Shown piece by piece: positions 7,249 to 14,321 of a stretch of 17,743 bases of DNA. The stretch's first letter is position 1; each line of letters starts with the position of its first letter. The stretch comes from Candidatus Aenigmatarchaeota archaeon (GTDB lineage Archaea > Aenigmatarchaeota > Aenigmatarchaeia > CG10238-14): assembly GCA_026397455.1 (NCBI GenBank), contig JAPLUX010000083.1:1-17743 (forward strand), in the 5' to 3' direction. Under the pieces are notes generated by a model. That model had not been told where the DNA came from and did not search any database. It worked only from the letters and a program-made list of their open reading frames with translations. The position numbers and the translations under genes were made by a program.

Positions 7249-7256
7249 CTTAAATA
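7249..7256 (-). promoter_or_regulatory. TATA-like box of sepF
   Basis: TATTTAAG on the minus strand lies immediately upstream of the UPF0147 gene stop. It predicts transcription from about 7226, which places the GGTGA Shine-Dalgarno at the very 5' end of the mRNA. Confidence 0.45.
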
Positions 7257-7258
7257 CT

Positions 7259-7516
7259 TTATAACTCCCTCTTCACGGCTTCTAACATGCTTACAACGTT
7301 CCATATTTGTGTTCTCGTATATATTGGCATGTTTGGGTCATTAATTATCTCATCCAGAACCGATATGGCTGAGCTCAATCTTATGTCCCAATTATTATCA
7401 GTTTTTTCAGTTAATTCTTTTTTTGCTTCTTCTGCTGCGGCTCTTATGTTTCTTGGGACAGTTCTATCTTCGATTATTCCATTCAATAGCTTTATTATCG
7501 GTTCTAAATTCTTCAT
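7259..7516 (-). CDS. UPF0147 family protein
   Basis: This 85-residue all-helical protein matches the archaeal UPF0147 family along its length: LLNGIIEDRTVPRNIRAAAE, then IRLSSAISVLDEIINDPNMP and ARTQIW-like YTRTQIWNVVSMLE. The function of the family is unknown. GTGAT ends 3 nt before ATG. It lies 4 nt after prefoldin beta in the informational operon; proximity to prefoldin suggests, but does not prove, a role in protein or RNP folding. Confidence 0.9.
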   Translation of the reverse strand: MKNLEPIIKLLNGIIEDRTVPRNIRAAAEEAKKELTEKTDNNWDIRLSSAISVLDEIINDPNMPIYTRTQIWNVVSMLEAVKREL

Positions 7517-7520
7517 AACA

Positions 7521-7853
7521 TCACTCTTTGATCATTTCTCTTAGTTTCGGTTCCATATCTTTCAGCTTAGTTGTTATTCTCTCTTCAGCTTTTTCTAATG
7601 TTTTTGTTCTTACATCAAAGCTATCTTTTTTTTCTTTCAACTCATTCTTCAAATCAATGGAATTTTTCTTTATCATTATAGATCCAGTTATTTTATAAGC
7701 TTCTTTTTCTTTACTTGCTTCAAGTTCTTCTAAAGCCTTTTCTATCTCGAACATCTGCAGTTTCAAATTTTCTTTCTGTATCATTATCGATTGAAGTTGT
7801 TGTTGATAAGCTTGGAACTGACCGAGAAATTTCTTGTCTTCTTCTGTAACCAT
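7521..7853 (-). CDS. pfdB: Prefoldin subunit beta
   Basis: Beta subunit of the hexameric prefoldin chaperone that hands unfolded proteins to the thermosome. The 110 residues follow the prefoldin pattern: an N-terminal coiled-coil helix with QLQSIMIQKENLKLQ, a central hairpin region around EAYKITGSIMIKKN (the family's Y-x-x-G-x-x-x hairpin) and a C-terminal helix of heptads. GGAGG precedes ATG 7853 by 6 nt. The gene follows pcc1 with a 1-nt gap. Confidence 0.95.
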   Translation of the reverse strand: MVTEEDKKFLGQFQAYQQQLQSIMIQKENLKLQMFEIEKALEELEASKEKEAYKITGSIMIKKNSIDLKNELKEKKDSFDVRTKTLEKAEERITTKLKDMEPKLREMIKE

Positions 7854-7854
7854 A

Positions 7855-8070
7855 CTATTCCTCCAATTCTTTTAATGCCCTGACAAGGGATAAATATGAA
7901 TTGATAACAGCTTTTAAATAACTTATCTTTTTCGATTCGATTTCTATGACTAAATTACCTTTATCAGTCTTCAGATTAATCTTTAAATCTTTTTTTTCCT
8001 TTATATCTGGCAATAAACTTTTCATGATTATTTCAGGGTCTTTACATTCTATTTTTATTATAGCTTGCAT
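7855..8070 (-). CDS. pcc1: KEOPS complex subunit Pcc1
   Basis: Pcc1 dimerises the KEOPS complex that makes t6A37 on ANN-decoding tRNAs. The 71-residue protein shows the Pcc1 layout: strand QAIIKIEC, helix KDPEIIMKSLLPD, strands around LKINLKTDKGNLVIEIES, and a long C-terminal helix with LKAVINSYLSLVRALKEL, the family's A/R-x-x-N-S-x-L-R signature. Position between rpoP and pfdB is the usual archaeal gene order. It carries GGATAG before ATG. Confidence 0.88.
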   Translation of the reverse strand: MQAIIKIECKDPEIIMKSLLPDIKEKKDLKINLKTDKGNLVIEIESKKISYLKAVINSYLSLVRALKELEE

Positions 8071-8108
8071 TCTATCCAGATAAATATAATAGAAAAAAAG
8101 AAATAAAT

Positions 8109-8243
8109 CTATCTCGCTTGTACTCTTTTTATTACGGTTGGTCTCATTTTAACGAATATTCTATAACCACAGAAAGGGCATCTGACTCTTTCTTCCGTTT
8201 CATCAATCACAGTTCTACATTTTAAACATTTGAAAGTTGCCAT
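8109..8243 (-). CDS. rpoP: DNA-directed RNA polymerase subunit P
   Basis: This 44-residue subunit (Rpb12 homologue) binds one zinc in RNA polymerase. C6, C9, C22 and C25 form the CxxC...CxxC ribbon (FKCLKC, RCPFCGYR), followed by the basic tail MRPTVIKRVQAR typical of RpoP. GGAGTGATT lies right before ATG 8243. It sits 4 nt after the eL43 gene, the usual pairing in archaea. Confidence 0.95.
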   Translation of the reverse strand: MATFKCLKCRTVIDETEERVRCPFCGYRIFVKMRPTVIKRVQAR

Positions 8244-8247
8244 ATAA

Positions 8248-8484
8248 TCACTCCGATTCGGTCAATCCTGTTGTTGGAGAGTAAGCACCACCAGTAAATT
8301 TAACGTTGCATTTCTTACATTGCCAAATACCGGCTGACACTCTTTTAACAGATGTTTTTTTACAGGAAGGGCAGACATACGTTGCTTTTTGTTTTCTTTC
8401 TATTTTTTCGAATGCAACTTTAACTCCTCTTCCATACCTTGTTCCAAACTTTCCTGTTAAACCAACTTTTTTTGTCTTTACCAT
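8248..8484 (-). CDS. rpl37ae: Ribosomal protein eL43 (L37Ae)
   Basis: Large-subunit zinc-ribbon protein. From ATG 8484 it reads MVKTKKVGLTGKFGTRYG, the family's N-terminus, then CPSCKKTSVKR and IWQCKKCNVKFTGGAYSP with two CxxC pairs binding zinc, and a short C-terminal tail. An in-frame ATG at 8493 overlaps the stop of the upstream PDCD5-type gene as ATGA. ATG 8484 is preferred because it matches the family N-terminus and because TGATC sits at the Shine-Dalgarno position used elsewhere here. The protein is 78 residues from this start. Confidence 0.95.
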   Translation of the reverse strand: MVKTKKVGLTGKFGTRYGRGVKVAFEKIERKQKATYVCPSCKKTSVKRVSAGIWQCKKCNVKFTGGAYSPTTGLTESE

Positions 8485-8489
8485 AAAGA

Positions 8490-8756
8490 TCATTTGATTA
8501 TTTTAAATTTTTGCCCCCCACTCAAGGAATCTAAAATTTTTTTCAATTGTGGGTCATCGATAACATTCTTTATTTGACCAGCCTGATATAATTGAACCAA
8601 ATAAAGTTCTAATTGTGTTGCCAATTCGGGTTTAACGACCCTTATTCTTCCTAATCTTTCTATAGCATCTTTTGTCAGTATCTTTCTCATTACAACTTTT
8701 TTAATTTTTTCTAGTTCTTGGAGCTGTTCCATTTGTTCAGGTGTCAAATAGTTCAT
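8490..8756 (-). CDS. PDCD5-family DNA-binding protein
   Basis: This 88-residue helical protein belongs to the archaeal PDCD5/TFAR19-related family. ILTKDAIERLGRIRVVKPEL is the core motif, followed by a helix (ATQLELYLVQLYQAGQI) and DDPQLKKILDSL near the C-terminus. Archaeal members bind DNA in vitro; the cellular role is unclear. The variable N-terminal helix is short. GAGGTG lies 5 nt before ATG, which overlaps the eS19 stop (ATGA). Its place next to eS19 is conserved in archaea. Confidence 0.94.
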   Translation of the reverse strand: MNYLTPEQMEQLQELEKIKKVVMRKILTKDAIERLGRIRVVKPELATQLELYLVQLYQAGQIKNVIDDPQLKKILDSLSGGQKFKIIK

Positions 8757-9169
8757 TTCTTCACCTCTGATGCTATCTTCTTGATGAATTTCTTACCTCC
8801 TTCACTGATTATCCTGCCTTTTTCTTTTGTGTTTTGGTTTTTTTGTATTAGACCAGCTGATTCTAGTTGTTGTAAGCATTTTCTCAGTATACTACCACCA
8901 GATCTTCTAAACCTTTGTGGTTTGTGACCTCTTTCCTTCCTTCCACCATAATATGTTCTTAACCTTTGAACACCGACAGGACCATCTAAATAAATTCTTC
9001 TCAAGAGTGATGCCGACCTTGTATACCACCAGTCTTCCTGTTGAGGAGGAAACCTCCTATTCATACCTGTCTTAGCAAAAGTTGCCCAAACAGGCGGTTT
9101 AATCGCATCAATCTTTTTCAATTCTTCTTTACAAACTTCGATGAATTTTTTTGGGTCTACATCTTTCAT
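8753..9169 (-). CDS. rps19e: Ribosomal protein eS19
   Basis: Small-subunit protein needed for late 30S assembly. The 138-residue protein contains the family core: PPVWATFAKTGMNRRFPPQQEDWWYTR, SASLLRRIYLDGPVGVQRLR, TYYGGRKERGHKP, and the C-terminal winged-helix part SGGSILRKCLQQLESAGLI followed by GRIISEGGKKFI. ATG 9169 is chosen; an in-frame GTG at 9178 would overlap the preceding gene and itself fits the Shine-Dalgarno position. It lies 1 nt after the membrane-protein gene's stop. Confidence 0.96.
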   Translation of the reverse strand: MKDVDPKKFIEVCKEELKKIDAIKPPVWATFAKTGMNRRFPPQQEDWWYTRSASLLRRIYLDGPVGVQRLRTYYGGRKERGHKPQRFRRSGGSILRKCLQQLESAGLIQKNQNTKEKGRIISEGGKKFIKKIASEVKK

Positions 9170-9170
9170 A

Positions 9171-9461
9171 TCAAACACGTGTTGTTCCAGATATCATTAT
9201 GTAGGCAGTTATGTTTATAACCATTATCAAACCGCCAGCTATCAACAATGCCATCAGTATAATAACGGGTAACGAACCTATTGTACATATTTTAAAACTT
9301 TTATCCTTTTCGCATAATTTCCACACCTTTGCGATGTTATCGAATATGTAAAACAAAACGAACGTTGCTATGAAAACTACTGTCAAACTAATACTGATAA
9401 TTTTCAAGTTTAATGGCAACTTATTCAACCTCTTAATACGGGTTTCTGTATATATTACCAC
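9171..9461 (-). CDS. Small two-helix membrane protein in the ribosomal operon, unknown function
   Basis: 96 residues with two hydrophobic helices (about residues 21-41 and 66-90) separated by a polar loop with two Cys (LCEKDKSFKIC). No family recognised. The longest start, GTG 9461, overlaps rnp4 by 29 nt. TTG codons at 9428 and 9419, downstream of the rnp4 stop, are alternatives, the latter with AGAGG in front, and would shorten only the polar N-terminus. It is sandwiched between RNase P and ribosomal genes, with close spacing on both sides, so it is surely co-transcribed. Confidence 0.7.
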   Translation of the reverse strand: MVIYTETRIKRLNKLPLNLKIISISLTVVFIATFVLFYIFDNIAKVWKLCEKDKSFKICTIGSLPVIILMALLIAGGLIMVINITAYIMISGTTRV

Positions 9462-9750
9462 AATTTGTGCATTTAATAATTATGAGTTTTTTTCTCGAGT
9501 CTGCCTCAACCTCAGATGTTTTATTCGGTATTAACAATTGATTACACTTCTTACAAAAACTTCTTTTTTGTTCTTTTGTGAACCGAACATTATATCTTTT
9601 ACCTATTTTTTTGGCAAGTTCTACGTATTTTTTACATCTTTCAGGATGATTCTCAAAGTCAACTTTAGCTATGTTCAACAGCTTTTCAATCCTTTCTTTA
9701 GCGATTTTAATTTGCCCCATAGGCTTATTTTTTCTTACCCTTTTGTTCAT
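9433..9750 (-). CDS. rnp4: Ribonuclease P protein component 4 (Rpp21)
   Basis: Zinc-binding protein subunit of archaeal RNase P, which matures the 5' end of tRNAs. The 105-residue protein has the Rpp21 pattern: helices with AKERIEKLLNIA and RCKKYVELAKKIGKRYNVRF, then KRSFCKKCNQLLIP, and IIIKCTNCGNIYRNPY, giving two CxxC pairs. ATG 9750 is used; an upstream in-frame GTG (9759) adds three residues. It is the first gene of the informational operon and faces the surface-protein gene across a shared promoter region. Confidence 0.94.
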   Translation of the reverse strand: MNKRVRKNKPMGQIKIAKERIEKLLNIAKVDFENHPERCKKYVELAKKIGKRYNVRFTKEQKRSFCKKCNQLLIPNKTSEVEADSRKKLIIIKCTNCGNIYRNPY

Positions 9751-9789
9751 TCTAACCACATCTTGTTTTTACTATCAAGTAGCGAAAGG

Positions 9790-9797
9790 TTTAAATA
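9790..9797. promoter_or_regulatory. Shared palindromic TATA box between rnp4 and the surface-protein gene
   Basis: TTTAAATA on the plus strand is centred 26 nt before ATG 9820, so the surface-protein mRNA should be leaderless. On the minus strand the same bases read TATTTAAA and would start an rnp4 transcript near 9767, with a leader of about 17 nt before ATG 9750. One box may thus serve both directions. Confidence 0.5.
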
Positions 9798-9819
9798 CTT
9801 TACTGTAATATTCATCAGT

Positions 9820-11601
9820 ATGTTAGTAAACAAATATTACCTAATGTTATCAATTTTACTCATTTCTCTATTTGTCTTTTTAAGTTTTGCTAACCAAGTC
9901 AGTGCAACACAATACTGTACCGTTGACATTTACGTAAAGGATCAAAATGGCAACCCCACAGTCAGTGATATCTATATTGATGGTTCATACAAAAATTCTG
10001 ATGACCATATTACTTTTACTGCTGTGATAGGCACCCATCAAGTTGAAGCCAGAAAATCTGGTTATGAAAATGATGTTGAAACATTCACTTGCGGATGTTC
10101 TGAAACAAGAAGGGTCGATTTGACATTAAGAAATATAGAAAGAACCGATATCAGAATAGGAAATTTGGATATAGACTCGAATTATGCTTGTAAGTATGAA
10201 GATGAAACTATTAGAATGTCAATTCCAGTAACCCTAGAACATGGGAATGATGACACATATACAGTTGCTAAATTCTATGTGTATGATAATGACGGAAACT
10301 GGCATTTCATAGATAAGGATGAAGAGAGATTAGACAGGGGGGGGACCAGAACCTTCAGTGTAGATTTTCATCTTAACGATTGTTTCTTGGACGAAGGAAC
10401 ACACGATGTCAAAGTTATAGTAGAGAGCGATAATTCTAAAAGAACAGCATTTTCTGATTTTCAAGTCAATGATTGTATTTCTACAACATATATCGATGTA
10501 GGCTCAATCGATGTCAACAATGAATTCCCAAACAAAGGCGATATAGTTCAAGTTTCAGTTCCTATAACATTAGATTATACTCGTTTTTCAAAATTTGTTT
10601 ATCTGCATGGTTATGTGGATAATAATCTAGTTAATTCAGATACTATGAAATTTGATGAATCTGGTACAAAGACATACCAATTCACGATAGATACTAACAA
10701 ATATTCTGCAGGTTCACATACAATCAAGGTTAATGCTGAAGTTAGAGGTAGAACAGACACATCCACGAGAACATTCTCCATAAATTATGGTTATTATGTA
10801 AGTGGAATGGAACATTGTCTCTCTATCGATAAAGTATGGACTGACGGTGATTTGAAGGCTGGAGAAAATAACCAAGTCAACGTTAAAGTTTTAAGTTGTG
10901 GGTCAAGATACGAGAATAATGTAAAGATGAAACTAGATGCATTCTCTAAGACATACTACACAGGGGAATTTGACATACCTTCTGGAGGCAGCAAGGATGC
11001 TTTTGTCACGATAAACGTTCCTGGAGATGCTTCAGAAAAACAAACATTCAAAGTAACTGTTTGGAATGGTTATACTTCTGATACATCGTCAAATGATTTT
11101 GTCGTTAACACTGGCGCACCAACCATAAACATTGAACCAGAATTTTTGATGGAAGAATGCCAGAGAAAAAGAATAAGTTTTGATGTTTTAAATGATGGAA
11201 AATCCTCTGATACTTTTACAATAAGTTTGACTGGTCTTGGAGATGATTGGGTAACTGGTGTACCTGAAACAATCACGTTGAACCCTGGCGAGAGAAGGAC
11301 TGTGAATGCTTATATGACAGTACCTTGTGGGACAGAACCAGGTTTTTATGAATTTAAAATTACTGCAAAAGGCTCACCTGAATATTCTGTCACATCAACT
11401 ATACGTGTAGTTAGAGGTTTAAGATGGCCAGTTTTCCCAACAGGAGTATTCGTAGTTGGAGGAACATTTTGTTGGTTAACATGGTTTTTAATAATTTTAG
11501 CGATATTAATATTTCTATTGTTCTTCATAGGTTATTTCTCATTCATGAGCAGTAGAAGAAGACCGATGTTCAATTGTTTGCCCGGTTCTGGTCATTGCTG
11601 A
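9820..11601 (+). CDS. Secreted multi-domain Ig-like cell-surface protein with C-terminal membrane anchor
   Basis: 593 residues from ATG 9820. An open frame continues upstream to 9538, but that part is antisense to rnp4 and precedes the TATA box. A signal peptide covers residues 1-29 (cleavage near VSA/TQ). Then come a PEGA-like carboxypeptidase-regulatory-type domain (about 32-105: VDIYVKDQNGNP, GTHQVEARKSGYEN), two related beta-sandwich repeats (about 108-320) each opening with IxxGxxDIxxx and closing with GTHDVKV or GSHTIKV, and two CARDB/NEW3-like domains (about 330-530; the last has NPGERRTVNAYMTVPCGTEPG). One membrane helix (about 550-573) precedes a short basic tail. It probably projects from the cell as an adhesin or envelope component; the ligand is unknown. 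Mature domains carry paired Cys. Confidence 0.85.
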   Translation: MLVNKYYLMLSILLISLFVFLSFANQVSATQYCTVDIYVKDQNGNPTVSDIYIDGSYKNSDDHITFTAVIGTHQVEARKSGYENDVETFTCGCSETRRVDLTLRNIERTDIRIGNLDIDSNYACKYEDETIRMSIPVTLEHGNDDTYTVAKFYVYDNDGNWHFIDKDEERLDRGGTRTFSVDFHLNDCFLDEGTHDVKVIVESDNSKRTAFSDFQVNDCISTTYIDVGSIDVNNEFPNKGDIVQVSVPITLDYTRFSKFVYLHGYVDNNLVNSDTMKFDESGTKTYQFTIDTNKYSAGSHTIKVNAEVRGRTDTSTRTFSINYGYYVSGMEHCLSIDKVWTDGDLKAGENNQVNVKVLSCGSRYENNVKMKLDAFSKTYYTGEFDIPSGGSKDAFVTINVPGDASEKQTFKVTVWNGYTSDTSSNDFVVNTGAPTINIEPEFLMEECQRKRISFDVLNDGKSSDTFTISLTGLGDDWVTGVPETITLNPGERRTVNAYMTVPCGTEPGFYEFKITAKGSPEYSVTSTIRVVRGLRWPVFPTGVFVVGGTFCWLTWFLIILAILIFLLFFIGYFSFMSSRRRPMFNCLPGSGHC

Positions 11602-11619
11602 TTTTTAGAATTCTTATAA

Positions 11620-11636
11620 AAGCCTCAGACGGGATT
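11620..11636 (-). repeat. Copy of tRNA-Thr 3' end (putative att site, left)
   Basis: AAGCCTCAGACGGGATT matches 14305-14321, the acceptor-stem and T-stem 3' end of tRNA-Thr, at 16 of 17 positions and in the same orientation. The rest of a tRNA is missing: no matching 5' acceptor strand or T-stem partner occurs nearby. An integration event into a tRNA gene leaves exactly this pattern. Confidence 0.6.
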
Positions 11637-11646
11637 CAGGATTCTG

Positions 11647-11678
11647 AATATCAAAGCCTATAGCTCCTAATTGATATT
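11647..11678. repeat. 8-bp inverted repeat beside the putative left att site
   Basis: AATATCAA (11647-11654) and TTGATATT (11671-11678) are perfectly complementary across a 16-nt spacer. A second, smaller one (ATTCAG 11634-11639, CTGAAT 11644-11649) overlaps its left arm, so the two hairpins exclude each other. They lie just past the stop of the minus-strand gene and could form a 3' hairpin of its mRNA. Confidence 0.4.
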
Positions 11679-11690
11679 AGATGTTCTATC

Positions 11691-12629
11691 TTAAATATCT
11701 TCAATGGCTTTTCCCATCGATATTACTCCAATAGTTGAAATAATGAATACGAAGAATTCATACAATCTACCCCTTTCTAAATCAATACTAATCCCTGTAG
11801 CCCTTGCATTATTAGTTGAAACTCTCAAGACTCTCAAACCTGTTGCCACATAATGACTTTCATTTTGTTCAGAATAATACGCTGAGAAACAATTTTCTTG
11901 ACAACTAATAAAAGGTGGATAATAAGCAACTTGAAAAGATAATTCTTTTGGTACTTCTAAATAATTCTGAATGTCTAAAAAAAGCGTTGCTCTTGGCGTA
12001 ACATTAGATATTTGTCCATTAATAATGAAACTATAATTTTTTATATCGATAAGTGAAAGAATAATTTTTGTCTCGTTTGTATTATAGGATTCGTTAGTTG
12101 TAACATTAACTAATGGAACACATTTATCCAAAACCCTCATGTCACAAATTTTTATTTCATCGATTTTCTTGTTTATATCAAACACGACAGTTGCATTTTG
12201 TTGTGAAGGCATTAAATTAGAAACAAAAATGCTTATATTAGGGTTTGGAACAGTTAGTGGTATTACATAATTAATGTTATTGAAAGTGATTAGTGTTGCA
12301 ATAGTATCAATGTTCGCCTTATAATTTAAATTAAAAATAATATTCATATCGGTATATGTGAAAAAAATGTCATAATTTAAAATAAGGTATACATCAATCA
12401 GAAAAAAAAGACCTAAACCAAAAAAAGCTATGGATTTTCCATGTTCTATTTCAGTTTTAAATAAAAAACTAATGATAGTTAGATAAAATCCAAAAATAAT
12501 CATTATAATAGCACGCGAAGTACTATAAAGATTTTTATATTCTAAATAACCAAAAATTCCAGCAATCAAAAAAAAGATTCCAATCACAAGCATTATCATT
12601 TCAATTATATCATATAGGAAGCTACCCAT
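11691..12629 (-). CDS. Multi-pass membrane protein with glycosylation-rich ectodomain, unknown
   Basis: 312 residues. Three hydrophobic helices lie near the N-terminus (about residues 8-28, 36-57, 66-90), one at the C-terminus (about 290-308), and between them is an outward domain of about 190 residues. That domain has many N-x-S/T sequons (NAT, NVT, NES, NET, NYS, NVT, NES) and four Cys in two close groups (ICDMRVLDKC and SCQENC). No family recognised. ATG 12629 has no clear Shine-Dalgarno; TTATAA at 12670-12675 is a possible promoter shared with or facing the plus-strand neighbour. It lies inside the putative tRNA-Thr islet and is strikingly Ile/Phe/Asn-rich, reflecting high A+T. Confidence 0.7.
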   Translation of the reverse strand: MGSFLYDIIEMIMLVIGIFFLIAGIFGYLEYKNLYSTSRAIIMIIFGFYLTIISFLFKTEIEHGKSIAFFGLGLFFLIDVYLILNYDIFFTYTDMNIIFNLNYKANIDTIATLITFNNINYVIPLTVPNPNISIFVSNLMPSQQNATVVFDINKKIDEIKICDMRVLDKCVPLVNVTTNESYNTNETKIILSLIDIKNYSFIINGQISNVTPRATLFLDIQNYLEVPKELSFQVAYYPPFISCQENCFSAYYSEQNESHYVATGLRVLRVSTNNARATGISIDLERGRLYEFFVFIISTIGVISMGKAIEDI

Positions 12630-12772
12630 GTTTATTCATATACAAAATTAATCTTTAATCCTTGATTCTTTATAAGTTTAAAACAAAAAAACTGGAATTA
12701 GATAATTTTTGTTCTTAAAAAAGATTTAAAAGAGTAAGATTCATATTCTTTTTAGATAAAGATGGGGTGTTA

Positions 12773-13945
12773 ATGAGGAATAAATTGTTTGCTCTTATCT
12801 TTTCAATATTTCTTATCTTTTTTATTATCCAAAGTATAAACGCGCAAGATTTAAAATATAATCCAAATTGTACATTTTATCCCCATATTGAATTATATAA
12901 TTATTCTATAGAATTACTAGGTCAGAAGGAATTTGATTCAAAATTAATACAGAATACTCGAGGGACAGTTATATTCAAAATTCAAATCTTAGGAAATTGG
13001 ACAAATTTAACTTCCTATATTTCCCCCGTTTATACTGTTTATTGTGGTGGAGAAAAATATCAGCAATTTGGGGGTTTTGGTGGGTTTGTAAATACTTTTT
13101 ATTTAAATGATGGAAATTTATCAACAGAATTTACATGGAATAGTAGTTTTCTAGTTCCTGAAAAAAGATTTTGTAATGCAATAGGTGATATATTTGCTAT
13201 AAATGATACGTGGACTCAAATAAGTGGATGTAGTTACTGTGCTTGTTTTATTGAATCCCTTAGTCGCAATAGTTACGCTACACATGATAGCTATAGCACA
13301 ATGACTCTGCAAGAGTTTTTATCAGAAAAGCAACTAGAAGAACAAAAATCCCAAGGGACGATGAATTTGCAAATCAGAGATTTAACTGTTGCACTTTACA
13401 TTTTAGCTTTAATAACCTTATTTGTTAGCAAAGATTTTACACGTGCTATTGAGAATTCAAGGAATATACTCGGTTTCTCAATTATTTTTATCATAGGCTT
13501 TTATATTTTGATTTTTGCTCCTTCATCAAATTTACTATTAATTCCCAAATCTTTGTCAAGAATAATCAATGTAATAAGTGGCATGCTTGTGATTTTTGCT
13601 TCTGTAATGGTTCTATTCAAGAATTTTTTGGCAAATCCTAAAAGGAGTAAAAGAGTGAGAAAATTTTACTTTCCTTATCTAATAAATTTGCTTCTTGTTT
13701 TATATTTTTTTGTTGGTTTTTTATTTGTAATTAGTATGTTTTCACTAATATTTTCCGATAGTTTTACTAGATTTTCTGGAATTTTAATATTATCATATTT
13801 TGTTTGTGTAGCGGCACTTTTTTATTTAATTAAGGATTTTAAAAATGAAATTTTAGAAAATTACAGAGAATTTAAAAATCTATTTTCAAAATTAATTATA
13901 AAATTGTATGACTGGATTTTAAAGAAATTAAAGAAAAAGAAATAA
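12773..13945 (+). CDS. Secreted-domain plus five-helix membrane protein, unknown
   Basis: 390 residues from ATG 12773; GGGGTG (12764-12769) just upstream is taken as the Shine-Dalgarno, though its GTG is also a possible start (12767). A signal peptide ends near INA/QD. An ectodomain of about 165 residues follows, with sequons (NCT, NYS, NWT, NLT, NLS, NSS, NDT) and Cys, including CSYCAC. Then come about five hydrophobic helices and a very basic cytoplasmic tail (ending ILKKLKKKK). TTTAAAA around 12724-12730 is a likely TATA box. The architecture mirrors the divergent neighbour (glycosylated ectodomain plus helix bundle). No family recognised. Confidence 0.7.
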   Translation: MRNKLFALIFSIFLIFFIIQSINAQDLKYNPNCTFYPHIELYNYSIELLGQKEFDSKLIQNTRGTVIFKIQILGNWTNLTSYISPVYTVYCGGEKYQQFGGFGGFVNTFYLNDGNLSTEFTWNSSFLVPEKRFCNAIGDIFAINDTWTQISGCSYCACFIESLSRNSYATHDSYSTMTLQEFLSEKQLEEQKSQGTMNLQIRDLTVALYILALITLFVSKDFTRAIENSRNILGFSIIFIIGFYILIFAPSSNLLLIPKSLSRIINVISGMLVIFASVMVLFKNFLANPKRSKRVRKFYFPYLINLLLVLYFFVGFLFVISMFSLIFSDSFTRFSGILILSYFVCVAALFYLIKDFKNEILENYREFKNLFSKLIIKLYDWILKKLKKKK

Positions 13946-14000
13946 TCCCTAGAATTAAATAGATTTTTGTTCTTGTAGTACTGAAAGCAAAATATTTAAC

Positions 14001-14008
14001 TTTATAAT
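14001..14008 (+). promoter_or_regulatory. TATA-like box of the 71-residue membrane protein gene
   Basis: TTTATAAT is centred about 25 nt before ATG 14029, predicting a leaderless transcript and independent expression from the larger gene upstream. Confidence 0.45.
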
Positions 14009-14028
14009 CTCATTAATAAACGATTTAA

Positions 14029-14244
14029 ATGGTAGATATTACAGGTTTATTCTCTTATATTTTATTTACTTTAGGTCCTTATGCACTCGGATTAATAGCA
14101 TTATTCACAGTGGTTACTTTTATTTTTATTCGTTCAGTTTACATTGCAATAATTGTAGGAATTGCTGCAGGTCTGATTGTTTTTGTTCTTACCTATAATA
14201 TTGTACATCCCTATATACCTTCACTGCCACCACTCCCAAAATAA
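14029..14244 (+). CDS. Small two-helix membrane protein, unknown
   Basis: 71 residues: two hydrophobic helices (about residues 8-34 and 36-58) joined by a very short turn around an Arg, then a proline-rich tail HPYIPSLPPLPK. No family recognised. The start is set by a TATA box 25 nt upstream of ATG. It is the last gene before the tRNA-Thr 3' end and thus lies at the right edge of the putative islet. Size and topology resemble small membrane proteins of archaeal plasmids and viruses, but that is only a resemblance. Confidence 0.6.
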   Translation: MVDITGLFSYILFTLGPYALGLIALFTVVTFIFIRSVYIAIIVGIAAGLIVFVLTYNIVHPYIPSLPPLPK

Positions 14245-14304
14245 GATTTCTGGTATAAATTAAGTGAGAGATGTTCGTTAAAGGCTTTATTATTCATAAC
14301 ACGG

Positions 14305-14321
14305 AAGCCTCAGTCGGGATT
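14305..14321 (-). repeat. tRNA-Thr 3' end direct repeat (putative att site, right)
   Basis: AAGCCTCAGTCGGGATT covers the discriminator base, the acceptor 3' strand and the T-stem 3' strand of the intact tRNA gene. The copy at 11620-11636 differs at one internal base. Confidence 0.6.

Larger units (their letters stand above)
11620..14321. mobile_element. Putative tRNA-Thr-targeted islet of about 2.7 kb (no integrase)
   Basis: The region is bounded by the intact tRNA-Thr 3' end on the right and a partial direct copy of it on the left, the arrangement left by tyrosine-integrase insertion into a tRNA 3' end. It contains three membrane-protein genes that I cannot assign, visibly richer in A+T than the flanks and with promoters of their own. 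No integrase, replication or capsid gene is present, so it is either a decayed element, a satellite mobilised in trans, or a cellular islet that gained the repeat by another route. Confidence 0.4.

Noticed and set aside
9538..9819. N-terminal 94-codon extension of the surface protein
   Set aside because: It lies antisense to rnp4 and upstream of the TATA box; ATG 9820 starts a clean signal peptide 26 nt after that box.
11600..11690. A complete second tRNA on the minus strand
   Set aside because: Only the last 17 nt match a tRNA; there is no GCCTCAG 5' strand, anticodon arm or pairing T stem.
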